Shown here piece by piece: positions 44,254-55,633 of a stretch of 64,000 bases of DNA. The DNA is from Hetaerina americana (taxonomy: Eukaryota; Arthropoda; Insecta; Odonata; Calopterygidae). Under the pieces are notes generated by a model. That model did not search any database. It had not been told where the DNA came from and saw nothing but the letters and a program-made list of their open reading frames with translations. Position numbers and translations under genes: made by a program. Position 1 is the stretch's first letter, and the number at the start of each line of letters is the position of its first letter. The stretch spans positions 1,773,501 to 1,837,500 of the forward strand of contig JAKTNV010000020.1 of the NCBI GenBank assembly GCA_022747635.1, given 5' to 3'.

Positions 44254-45905
44254 CGACGTTGAAAATAAAAAGTAGTTATGCACCTTAAAATATTTCCTCT
44301 ATTTTACGCTTGAAATGTGTCAGTAAATCTTCTTGTATAGTGCGCCCATTTCCCTATTCTCTGCAAACTTTCCATATCCTCACACTGCGTCCTCCACCGT
44401 GCTTCTTTTGCTTTATTTGTTGCCCGCCTCAGTTTATTGTTTGATTTTTTGTACTTCATTTTGCCTAACTCTGAATTTGCATTCTTCCATTATCTCCGCT
44501 CATCCATCTATCCCTGGTCCTTTTCGCGTTAACAGGTCCAAAAGTGTTTTTTGCGGTTTTAGATAACCCTTTCTTGATACTTTCCCATATTTCTTCAAAA
44601 GTACTTAGCTCTTTATCATCCTCCATCCGCTACCGCCTGTTTGTATTCCTTTTCAAACCATTTAATGCTTTTACATTCCATTTCCTAACTCGCCGCCCCT
44701 GCCTTATATTTTTGAAACGGACGCTACATTTCATTAAAATTAAATCGTGGTCAGAGTCCACATCCGCTCCCGGGAAGCTGTGCGAATTCATCACACAATT
44801 CCTAAACCTGTGTCTAACCAGGATATAATCTAGCTGATACCTTTCTGAGTCCCCTGGCATTTTCCATGTATACCTTATATTTTGTTTTGTCCAAACCAAG
44901 TGTTGGTGATGACTAGCCCCTCTCTCATTTAGAACTTTACTGTTTTCTCCCCGCGGTCATTCCTCGTGTCTAAGCCGTAGTCCCCCACCTCATCACCATC
45001 TTTTCCTTCACCCTCTGTCACATTTAAGTCCCCCATGACTATCAAATGTTGGGAACACACGTGATTATGTCCTCTAATTGATCGTATATCCTATCGACCT
45101 CCGTATATCCTCTTCCTCCTTACGGTTGCTCGGTGGCATGTATACCTGAACAATGACCAAATTCTTTGTTCTAGTTTTTTCTCTACCAGTAATATTCTAT
45201 CCGTTGCCGGTTCTATGCTGACTACGCTTCTTCCTACCTCTTCATTTAATACTATGGCAACCCCTCGTTGGCTCTCGTCCCCGCCGCTATATATTATTCT
45301 ATAATTATCACTCCAGTAATCCCCGCTATCCTTCTATCTCACCTCGCAAAGACCTAAAATATCTATTTTCCCCCTTTCCATCTCTCGCTTGACATTCTCC
45401 AGTTTCCATGTCCTAACTTTCCACGATTCTATTCTAACTAATTTGGTCTTCTTCTCCTGCGTCTTCTGTCCTGCTGCTGCCGGTTTTCCCTTTCAACGGT
45501 TTCGTGGGATGACGACCGCGGAAGCCTTGCCTCCCCCGCTGCCAGGTACTACGCACGGCCGATTGGGGCGAGCTCCGTAGTTGCCAGGACTGAAAATCTC
45601 TGTATTGTCCATCATTTAAATCTTGGGAATGATAATTGAGGTGGTTTCCCGTTGCCTTCCTAAATAGTGTTTTTAACGTGACACCATCACTTACTGGCCA
45701 CCCCACTGGGGTCGGACGCCATTGCAGCCGCCTCACTGAGGAACAGACGCTGCGTGGACTACCTTTCGTCTGGCTCCTAACCTTCGACCTATCTGGCATG
45801 GGTGACCCCACCGGGAGAAATTATTATTGCTGCCGTCTGGGAGCTCTAGGGGTCATCAGAAGGCACAAGCCCTTCCAGCACGTCAAGGTTGTAGTCCGGG
45901 GTGGG

Positions 45906-45917
45906 GTATATATATAC

Positions 45918-45995
<78 letters not shown>

Positions 45996-46020
45996 GTGTG
46001 TTTTTGTATATATATATACA
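45906..46020. repeat. (TA)n microsatellite
   Basis: TA run mainly 45919-45984 and a looser tail, flush with the LINE-A 5' end. Confidence 0.95.
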
Positions 46021-47225
46021 TAAATATTTACACGCATTTGAGCGCGTGTACAAATGTTGGTGTGCCATACCAGCATGAACTTATGTTCGTCTGTGATTTG
46101 CTGTCACCTTGGCACCCTGCACCCCCTTTTGCGGTTAGAGACGTAATGTGTAGATGCAGAAAGATAGCAGCTAAGAGAGCTCTAACGATGTCCACTCTGC
46201 GCTCGCGTGACCGAAGGGATGCCCGCAGGCGCATGTCGGAAGCGGAACATTTAATTAATGCTGTGTGGACGGCCTGAATGGAAATGAGGGAAATATCCGA
46301 CGTCACGCATCGCTCCCGAGGAGGAAGGGCGAGAGAGAGAAATGATTTACCACAGCAATCAAAAGGAGGTCTGCCTTCATGATCTGCGTTTCTCATGAAT
46401 ATATAACACGGGTATAACTGCGGTCCTCACAGATTACTCCTTTACTTTTAGAAACGAAAAGCTATTTCGCGAAGGCATATCCATTCAATGAAAGGGGCTC
46501 TTAACCAAGCGGTGGATAATAATTTAAAACACGGAATGCTACCATTAACTTTGCAAAGTCAGTCCTGAAATACGATAAAGAACAATAATCGTGATAGTGA
46601 AGCGAAATTCATTCAAAAGTCACTCAGACGCATTGATGAGGAACAGCTCAGATGAGTCGGGAAGTCTCGGCGGGGGAAACTAAATATTGAGCCAAATTTC
46701 AAAACATTTTAAAAAGTTTTTATGAAAATCGAAAGAAGAGCCGGGAAGGGAAACTCAAAGTGTGTCGATTATTAGCGAAAAATCGAAAGGTCTCACTTGT
46801 CTTTAAAAGACAAAGAAAATGCGAAAACATAAAGGATATTTAATAAACTTGATCAATTTGATCTTTGGTGAGGGGAGTACTATGGGAGGTCCAACTTTGC
46901 ATTCATATAATATACATATAAAGGTGAAATCTTTTGAGACAGTTTAGCCGAGGAAAATCAAATACTTTAAAGTATTTCAGAAAGTCTACTACAATGAATA
47001 TTGGCGTACAAAACGAAGATCGCCAGACACCCGAAGGCACCACAAGCGACTGACTACGGAAAGAATAGAAAAACAGATCTGATATCAGTAAATGCCAAAT
47101 TCGCCAAAATTCCCCCTAGAATACAGAAGGAAATGACAAAAGACGTAGCCCCTGCTTTAAAAACAGGATTTGTAGTTCAACATAGAAGAAGGTTGAGTGC
47201 GCCGTGACTGGGTGGTGGTGTTCGT
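46021..47225. other. Unique DNA, nothing recognised
   Basis: Mixed AT content. The 122-codon minus frame at 46028-46396 and the 68-codon plus frame at 47001-47207 resemble no family I know. Confidence 0.5.
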
Positions 47226-47822
47226 AGGTAACTACGTAACTACGAAATAGAGGGTAAAGTGCTGACTATGGCCAACCAAGTTAAATATTTGGGGGTTGTT
47301 CTAACACCACGCCTTTCATGGGGAGCATATATCAGGACAATATGCGGATCAGCTTTAAAGAAACTTGGCTTCATCAAACGGGTGGTGGGGAAATGTAATG
47401 AAAAAGTTAAAGAGAGGTGTTATTTTGCTCTAGTTAGACCTCATTTGGAATATGCCGCAAGTATTTGGGATCCTTGGGAGAAAATTTGGCAAAAAGAATT
47501 AGATAAAGTCCAGAGAAAATCCGCTGGATTCGTTAAAAATTGTTATGATAAGAATACAAGTGTGACAGGTCTCTTAGGGGATTTAGGCTGGGAACCACTT
47601 GAAGTGCGGAGAGAACAAGCGAGGCTTAGACTTTTAGAAAGGTTCAGAACAAACGAGTTTAACTATGACACTGAAGGAATACAAATGGCCCCACACTACT
47701 TAGGTAGATCAGACCACAAAGATAAAATAAGGGAGATAGATTCCAGGACAGATAGGTACAAATACTCATTCTTTCCCCGAACAATCAGAAATCATAATAG
47801 CAAGAAACCGAAGTCACTTTAG
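47226..47822 (+). pseudogene. LINE-B RT C-terminal fragment, open
   Basis: An open frame of about 198 codons with no true start: ANQVKYLGVVLTPRLSWGAY, KKLGFIKRVVGKCNEKVKER, FALVRPHLEYAASIWD, VQRKSAGFVKNCYDKNTSV, GDLGWEPLEVRREQARL and GRSDHKDKIREIDSRTDRYK. It aligns to the last 40% of the 13441-14829 protein. The catalytic RT motifs lie upstream of the truncation and are missing, so it cannot act. Confidence 0.85.
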
Positions 47823-48149
47823 AAATATTAAAAACATTGAATTTACAAGTCGGAGCAATGTGAAACACTGCAAAGCTGTTACGGTAGCGGTATACTTTCA
47901 GGTGCATGTGTATGTAAGATGTAGATTGAGTGTTTGCATGTGTGTGGGGTGTAAGTGTTTATGCATGAATGTATGCCATGTGTTTTTTGTGGATGTATGA
48001 ATTTGTGGTTCTAGCATGCGTTTTTTTTTTCTTTTCTAAATAACGAGTGGTGTCCTAATACTTAACTTAAACCTTAACTTAACCCATCTACTTAATACCC
48101 CGCCACACGCCCTTGCGGCGGCTTGCGGGGTATTAAGTAGATGTAGATG
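47226..48149 (+). mobile_element. LINE-B second subfamily, 5'-truncated, complete 3' end
   Basis: RT C-terminal coding (47226-47822) is followed by about 330 bp of 3' region and the terminal stem-loop: TAATACCCCGC at about 48093-48103 pairs with GCGGGGTATTA near 48124-48134, an 11-bp stem, followed by GTAGATGTAGATG. The 5' limit is where homology begins, near 47226. Confidence 0.88.
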
Positions 48150-48690
48150 TAGGTCACGTGACTTACTCGACAAAGTACGGCTGGAGAAAGGATCTCTAGA
48201 ATTACCCACCAATTTCTGTACCCTTCAAAACATTAGAACAGACCATTGTTTCACCAATATATTGTTCCTTCTCGGCAGTAGGATTATACTTCGGCGTATC
48301 CATCAAAGGTTTCGGAATAGCTGATTGTTTGGTTTTTGTTGCGGCCCAGAGAAGGGAAAAGGATTATGAGGATTGACACAACGCTCTCGAAACCCGCGCG
48401 TCCCATTGCGAGCCTTTGTGAAACTGAAGTCCTTCGGAACATTGAAGCGGCCAAACCCTCGGAAGCCATCAACCCGCACACACTCTCCATTCGCACAACA
48501 TGTCTCCCAGGGATTCAGTCCCTCGAGCATCTCCTCAAAGACCTCTTCCCCATTCTGACCAACCAAAACACAATGGCTAGCATTATACCAACCTAAATGT
48601 TCTTTCTTCTCTTTTAAACGAGCCGCCAATGCATAGGATACATTGAAATCCACCCACCCTTTATCTAAATCATCTTATCTTAATCAAGTT
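48150..48690. other. Short unique spacer
   Basis: Open frames on both strands at 48284-48653 (116 codons on minus), unrecognised. Confidence 0.45.
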
Positions 48691-49108
48691 ATCTACTCCC
48701 ATGACGATACCAGACACTAAAGGAATTATTACGGTCCCACACTACTTAGGTAGATCAGACCACAAAGATAAAATAAGGGAGATGGATTCCAGAACAGATA
48801 AATACAAATACTCTTTCTTTCCCCGAACAATCAGAAATCATGATAGTAATAAACCGAAGTCATTTTAAAAACATTAAAAACATTTAATTTACCAGTGGGA
48901 ACAAAACTAAACATTGCAAAGTTGTTAGGTATACTTTCAGGTGCATGTGTATGTTAGTTGGTAGTTTGAGTCTTTGCATGTGTTTGGGGTGTAAATGTTC
49001 TTGCATGAATGCATAGCTTATTTTATTTGTGGATCGTATAAATTTGCGGCTTTTCGGTTTATTTTCTTGATTACCGGTGGTTCCCTACTTTCGGGGTATT
49101 AACTAGAT
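48691..49108 (+). mobile_element. LINE-B second subfamily, short 3' copy
   Basis: Starts within the RT end (HYLGRSDHKDKIREMDSRTD from about 48735), reads FFPRTIRNHD, a stop, and the same 3' region as 47823-48090 with more changes. The terminal stem-loop is reduced to CGGGGTATTA near 49085-49100. Older than the neighbour at 47226-48149. Confidence 0.82.
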
Positions 49109-51509
49109 ATAAATGCAATGGACCTTGCAATGGACCGCAATGTAAAACATGTCCCGTCTCGCCTCCCCTCTCAACTCGCCCACGCTCTCCCTCCATCGCA
49201 CTCGACTCCCTCACGCACAGCCCGTAGAATAATATTCCGAATCAAGTGAAAACTCCGTCCCTCCTTCTCCGTTGGGCACTGCAACACACCCCAAATCAAC
49301 ATCCGATTAAAATGTAACCGCGCCTCATTCAAACCTTGCTCCGCCAGTTCCCTAACGTGCCTCCCTCTAAAACTGCACCGCTGCAGTTGTGCCGCTGGTC
49401 GTCCAATAAAACATTAAACCACAATATTGTACCCTTATTAAGAAATCAATGGCTAGCGCTAACACTTTACGCTTGCGTGATTTTGATGGAAATGTAATTG
49501 CGCATTCGAGCATTCGGATCTTCGGAGGGAATGGCCAGGAAAACATGGCCACCCTTCCATGAAAGAAAATATATCGCGAATAAATAATGGCTACAGAGGA
49601 GATCGCCTGTCCTCCGTTTTGCGTGCCCAGGGACCGGAATTCCACTCACCCTCGGGGATGGCGTCGAGGGTCGAGGCGGGATCCCATGGGAGAGAGGCGG
49701 GTGGGCACTGAAGGGCTCGAAGGAAAATTGATTCGGACGGCGAAGCATGCGGGGATTACGGGCGTTCATCTCGCGGAGGCCTCATGCTTCGGGAGCAGCC
49801 CCTGAATGGGGGGGATGGTGGCAGGGGGGCCGGATGTTGGGACGACGTACGGAAGGAGATGTCGTGGCCGTTGAGGGCGTGGGACGATCCCCGGGTGACG
49901 GTGAGGGGCGCACGTGCGTGTCGGGGGTCCCTTCGCACGCACGCCGGAGGAAGAACTGAAAGCATGTCCTCATCCGCAAGACGCGGAGCGCCCGAATTCC
50001 AGAATGATCGCCATTCCACACCAGTTTCGTCGAGTGAGTGAATTTACCCTGGTAGAGTAAAGGAGAAGCGCTACATATTTCTGGATAGCTAATACTCGGG
50101 ATGCTGGGGGTAAGAAAAAGATGTGAGGGGGGGAAGGAAGGAGGAAGTAAAATAATTCATCGAGGAGAACACTTCCGCTTTCCAGTTAGAAAATCTCCGG
50201 CCATCGAAGAAGTAGTTGGGAGAAAGTAAATGAACAAAAAAGTGTAGTTGACTACCGGGAGGAACAACTACTGACGAGAACTAGTGTTGGACTTGAGAGA
50301 AAGTGACCCTCAATCTATGTGGAGTTTAATGTCTAAAAAATCCAAGAGGCACGAGCGATATGAGCAAAAGGAGAAAATAAGATCAGAAGCGATTGAAGAT
50401 TGTTGCTAGAGAATACCGATGAAAACGCCATGGAAATGTGAAGACCGAGTAGTTGGAGGAGCGAGGGAGAGAGGGAGAGAGAAGAAAGGAAGGAAGGGAG
50501 GGAGGGAGGGGGGGGGAGGAAACGTATGCGGATGCATTCTGGGGCAAGGTGGCGCGATATTGGTACGTCTATTGAAGACCACTGGAGCAATTAATTGAAT
50601 TAATCACAGAAAGAGGATGAGGTACGAGAAATAGACGATGAAAGTCGCCAGCTCATTAAAAACGAAGCATTAAATAGATTGACAAATTGTGACAGGAATT
50701 AAATTGCATTGGTTCGAAAAAATAGTACTTCGCGGGTTGGCATGGCAACCCAAAGACATTGCTTGACCAATCATTTTAGTACGAGGTACCGAATCTGAAA
50801 CCGTACCTCAAAACCGTATATTAAGCCAAATGAATTAATATTATAATTTAATTCATGGTGAGTATATTTACTTTACATTTTACATATTCATTATACGTTT
50901 ATGCTTGATTGCTTGCATTCCTGTAATATGTATATTCTTCAGAAATGAAACTACTCTCAGCCGCTGAAAAAAATAATTCGCAAGGCGTCATCCATGTATT
51001 TCACATGTGTCCATATACACTTATATTTAGCTCTCCCATGTTCACTTGCTCATACACAATACACGAACCAACAACCACGGATTAGTTTTCGAATGTATTG
51101 TTTCCCACGCGATGGATATTATCTGCCCTCAATAGAAAAGCAAAATCCCTCCGGAGCCCCCCGCGCACACACGCGCTCGATAAGACGTGTGAAAAGGAAG
51201 GCCTCTGTCTCCTCTCCTTCGCACCACACCTGGCCCGCGCGCGCCACGCCCTTGGGGAGCAATAGCGGGGCGCACGGCGGCCGGAAGGGGGGTCCGGGAG
51301 GCGGTGGTGGTCGCAGGGGTGGCTGCGTTTCATCGTGGGTGTGGCGGAGGGAGAGGGCGGTTTGGTGAAACGACGAGAAACACGCGATCGGGTGCCAGGG
51401 TGAGGGGCGAGGATGCGGGTGCGAGAGGAAGGGTGGGGAGGGGTGCGACACCACCGTTCTATTCACGAGGATATTTGGCGGCGATAGTGGGGATATTACT
51501 AGTACCACG
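49109..51509. other. Unique DNA with two GC-rich patches and a purine tract
   Basis: GC-rich at 49600-50040 and 51150-51470, each open on both strands with Arg/Pro-rich frames (144 codons on minus at 51119-51553 is the longest). A purine tract with G-runs is at 50450-50522. No gene recognised. Confidence 0.5.
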
Positions 51510-52402
51510 CCGTTCCTTAATATACATATTACTTCCATTTCTCTTTGATCCACTCTGCTTCAACTATTATCTTACCCGAGTTATACCTGACTGTTAGCAC
51601 AGATTTTCCCTTCTGACATCCCGACAGTGTTTTAAGCGTCTTGTAAGGGCACCAATTTCACACTTCCTCTGCTACCTTTCCACATCATCGCACTGCGTCT
51701 TCCACCATGCTTCTTTTGCTTTATTCATTGCCCCTCTTATTATTTAACTCTTTGGTCTTAACTCTATTACCTAACTCTGTGTCAAACATTCTTCCATTTC
51801 CTTCTCACATCTATCTTTCTAATTATCTCTTTAGTGATCCATTTCCTTGTCCTGTTCTTACTAGAAATGCCTATAGTTTTTCTCACTGCTTCCAATATCC
51901 CTTTTCTGATAAATTACCATTTTTTCTCGCTAGAACCCAAATCCCATCCCTTACTCGTTCATTTCCTAACCCCCCGCCCCTGCATTATCTTTTTAAACAG
52001 ACACTACACTTCATTACAACTAAATTGTGGTCAGAGTCCGCATCCGATCCCGGGAAGCTGTGCGAATTTATCGCACTGTTCCTAAACCTGTGTCTAACCA
52101 GAATATAATCTAGCTGATACTTTTCTGAGTCACCTGGCATTTTCAATGTATACCTACGCCTTTTGTGGTGTCTAAACCAAGTGTTGGTGATGACTAACCC
52201 CTGTCTCCTGCAGAACTCAACTGCTTTATCCCCGCGGTTATTCCGCGTGCCTAAACCGTAGTCCCCCACCTCATCACCATCTCTTCCTTCACCTACCGTC
52301 GCATTCCAATCCCCCATCACTATCAAATGTTTCCCTGCAGGAACACTTGCGATCATGTCCTCTAACTGATCGCATATCCCATCGACTCTTCCTCCTTATG
52401 GT
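51510..52402 (-). mobile_element. LINE-A copy, endonuclease and linker only
   Basis: The open minus piece 52356-51985 (123 codons) reads PAGKHLIVMGDWNATVGEGR, GTRNNRGDKAVEFCRRQGLV, YTLKMPGDSEKYQLDYILV and PGSDADSDHNLVVMK; here GDWN and SDH are both intact, unlike the other copies. The linker follows to 51510. Both ends are cut: no 5' segment beyond about 52402 and no RT. Confidence 0.85.
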
Positions 52403-55400
52403 TATCACAATGAATATTATTTCTTCAAAAAGATATGATGGTTTTTGATGTAATATGGTTATTTCTACCGGGTATGCCTCAAGATAGCTCTGGGCATAAA
52501 AGTCTATGGACAAGAAGTTCGTTTTGGTACAAAGTCAGAAAAAGGCAGTTTACATGACTTATTCCTCAAGGAAGTTGAAAGATATTGTTTGTATACAAAA
52601 TATCCCGATATTTTTTCATTGGGTTTATTTCAAATATTGCTACAATGCCTCAAAACTAGTCAAAGTGCATCACTTGAGCGTTGACACACTTTTGCCGGAG
52701 AGGGTTTTTCACGACTCGAAGGGTCCCTGGTAGGCGGAAGGTCAACAAAGCTTCTTTTTGACGGCTCTTAGTGTACCATGGTGGTGTCCATCCCGCCAGC
52801 GTCTTCTCCTTTATATGCAGCATTTCTATTCCCCGATCTTCTCCCATGTTATAACTTTTAATTGATAATAAATCTATTTTCCCGTTCAAAGTGCCAATAT
52901 TGACCTTAATTTAATAAATTAAATCAAGACAAACCAGGTTCTCAGAGTCAGCCACCATTTGTTGTTGGTGTGGATGGTTTCCACCAGATGAAGATGCCAC
53001 GCAACTTACCTGCAAAGACAGGAGGAAAAATCAAGATCATAATACATTACATTAAGAGGACTCATGTTCGAATATAATAAACATCACGCGCGCACTTTCA
53101 AGGGCATCACTGCACGTAAACACGAATCTAACAAAGATTTCCAGCAGTAAGCATATGTATATGGTCTAACACGCGGTAGGTAACTCCGGTCCAGCAGTAC
53201 TTTCAGTGAGCGAATAAAATGAACTCTGCCGACGATACCCATAGAGGGTGGACGGGACAGGCTGAGGGCTACGAGAGGGAAGGAATGAAAAAAGGAAAGA
53301 GAGGAGAATAATGAGGAAAAATGAGAGGGAATGAGAGACTGGAAGATAGAGGAAAGGAGAGAGGGAAAGAAAATGGAAGAGAGAGGGGAATGCAGAGCGA
53401 AAGATAGAGGAAAGGAGAGAGGGAAAAAGAGGGGAGTGTAAGGCGGGCAAACGGCCGCTGGAGATTCCAAGCCGAAAGAAGAGAAAGGGGGAAGGAGAGA
53501 GCCGCGGGCAGGGGGGGGGGGACAACATTCCTTACACACAGACTTATCAGTCTGGATTCTCTTGAAGAATCACTTCATTATTTTCCAATGGTTGAGTCTT
53601 ATTTTTCAGGAATAGGATGAGATTGCAATGGTAACACTGAATTACGTCTAGAACAAATTTTGACACCACATCTCACAGGGCAATGGCCTAAAATCGAATA
53701 TGACATTGTAATTATGGTCGTTAACTTGAAAAATATCATGCATTTGGAAGATAATGTACTAAAGGAGATGGCAGTAAGATAAAATGTTAACTTTACCACA
53801 AAAGAGCTGCAGCACTCAACAAAATAGTAGTAAGAGAAAAGGACTGGGGAACACAGGCCAATGTACTCAGAGTACGAAGGAAGCCGCGACAGAAGTGGCA
53901 TTTAAAACACCCGATGCAAAAATAATTTAGGTGAATCACAAAAGTTGGAAAACGACTGGCATCTAAAGTCAGTTGCTCTTTCTGGAGATATTGATATCCT
54001 CGATTTATATCCCTAGCCCAAAGGAAAGGTGTCAAGGAAAAGGCAACCTAAGCCATCGTTGGGGTGGTCTCGCAAACCTCCCTCATGTGTGCGATAAAAG
54101 ATGATTCTGATGAGGCGCAGTCAAAAACCAAACTAATATTTCCAATCGCTTGTACATTGATGTGTAAAAACTATGGAATATGGCTTTAATATATCAAATG
54201 ATAGAAAATATTTAAAACTTATGAAAACATGGAACAGTTGTATACAAATGCATCCATATTTTTTTCAAAGATGTCTAAATCCTGGAACGGATTGATTTCT
54301 CGCGTGAGGAAAAGGAAATTGAGGATATGTGCACAAAATACTCAGTGCGCAGGGAAAGGCGCCATTCTTCATGAAGCATTTGGTGAAGGGCCGTCTACAT
54401 TTTAACATGACACCCTTAACTTCACCTGCAACGTATTGCGGTTCCCGAGAGAAATTCTACTGTAAGCGTTCGGAACGATTATAAAATGCACGTAATTGCA
54501 TAATGAATTAAATGAGTAAAATAGCAAGAGAGACCGAAAATAATCTATAAATTGAAAAGCGCTGTGAGTCGGAATGGAGAGGGAAAGGGTGGATAGGAGG
54601 GGAGAAGGTAAGGGGTGGAGAGAAGGGAGGGCGGAGAGGGAAATACGGAGGAGGGAGGGAGTGGAAAGAGAGAGTAGGAGAAGATATAGAGTCATCTTTG
54701 TTTTTTGATCGAGACTATGGAGAATCTTCCACCCCTGGCCTCTCTTCTGGAGGAGGAAGGCGAAGGTGAAAGAAAGGGTGAGAGGGAGGGGTCGGCGAAA
54801 GGACGGAGGGCAAGAAGTAGAAGACGGCTGGAAAGGAAAAGAGAGGTGGGGGATGTAAGAGAGGAAGGAGAAGAGACGGCAGGGCGAGAGGGAAGGTTGG
54901 TGGTTGCGGTACATGGGAAGTGGGGTCAGAGGGCGTGTGACAGAGGTGGAAAGTCCACGGAGAGGATGCTTTCTTGCCACCTGAAAACACTTGTGCCCTG
55001 GGAAAGTGGGGTTCCTGGATTGCGTCCATGCTCCGGTGAGGGCAGGATCCGCCTCCGGCAATGCCTCTCCTCCATGCGGTGTCCGTCTGTCACGCCCGGG
55101 TTGGGGTGCGTCGAGACAGGGGATGGATGAAAACGGGAGGAAGACGGGGATGGAAGGCAGGGAAGGAATGGTGGCTCGCGGGGGAATGGTCATCGCCATA
55201 GTTGATCTGGCGCGCAGGGGGTGGTCATGAGTCGTTTCTGAAATTCGAATTCATAGTCTATAAGCTCTCCTAACGTGCAATGGATGTCACCGTATGAGAG
55301 ATTTGCCCCCCCCCCCCCCCCGTGACCCCCTTGGTCCTCGAGGCATTTGTCCGATGCCACTTCGCTCACTGCTGATAATCCCTCCCAGACACTTTCGGTG

Positions 55401-55593
55401 CAGCTCCGGCGGCACAGAGTGATCCATGGGGCAGTCAGTGGCTAAGCGTCGAGCGCCAAGGTCTGTGGGGACTCGAGAGGACTCGCCATGGATTGGATGG
55501 AGGCCCTTTGCCGGAATCACACACGAGCTGAGTGAAGCATCTGCTGTTGCAGCTCGAATGCTTCTCGGATGGAGAACAACAGGCCTTCTTTCG

Positions 55594-55633
55594 CATTCTC
55601 TAATTTGTAGTCTTTATTACAAATCAGAGAATG
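55594..55633. repeat. Near-perfect hairpin
   Basis: Arms 55594-55609 and 55618-55633 pair at 15 of 16 positions around 8 bases. Confidence 0.85.

Larger units (their letters stand above)
43085..45905 (-). mobile_element. LINE-A copy with full 5' end, interrupted internally
   Basis: On minus it starts beside (TA)n at 45905 and has the 5' segment (to about 45380), endonuclease (45350-44700; open piece 44899-44630 with WKMPGDSERYQLDYILVRH and DADVDSDHDLILMK-type wording), a linker broken at about 44340-44100 by unrelated sequence, RT N-terminal part (43990-43870 and 43795-43600) split by a (TA)n array, motif A (about 43470) and GVRQGC region (43330-43290), ending near 43085. The C-terminal region and 3' end are missing. 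Confidence 0.85.

Noticed and set aside
54402..55199. 265-codon minus frame as a gene
   Set aside because: It lies on a purine-rich tract, is Ser/Pro/Leu low-complexity, and is matched by a long opposite-strand frame.
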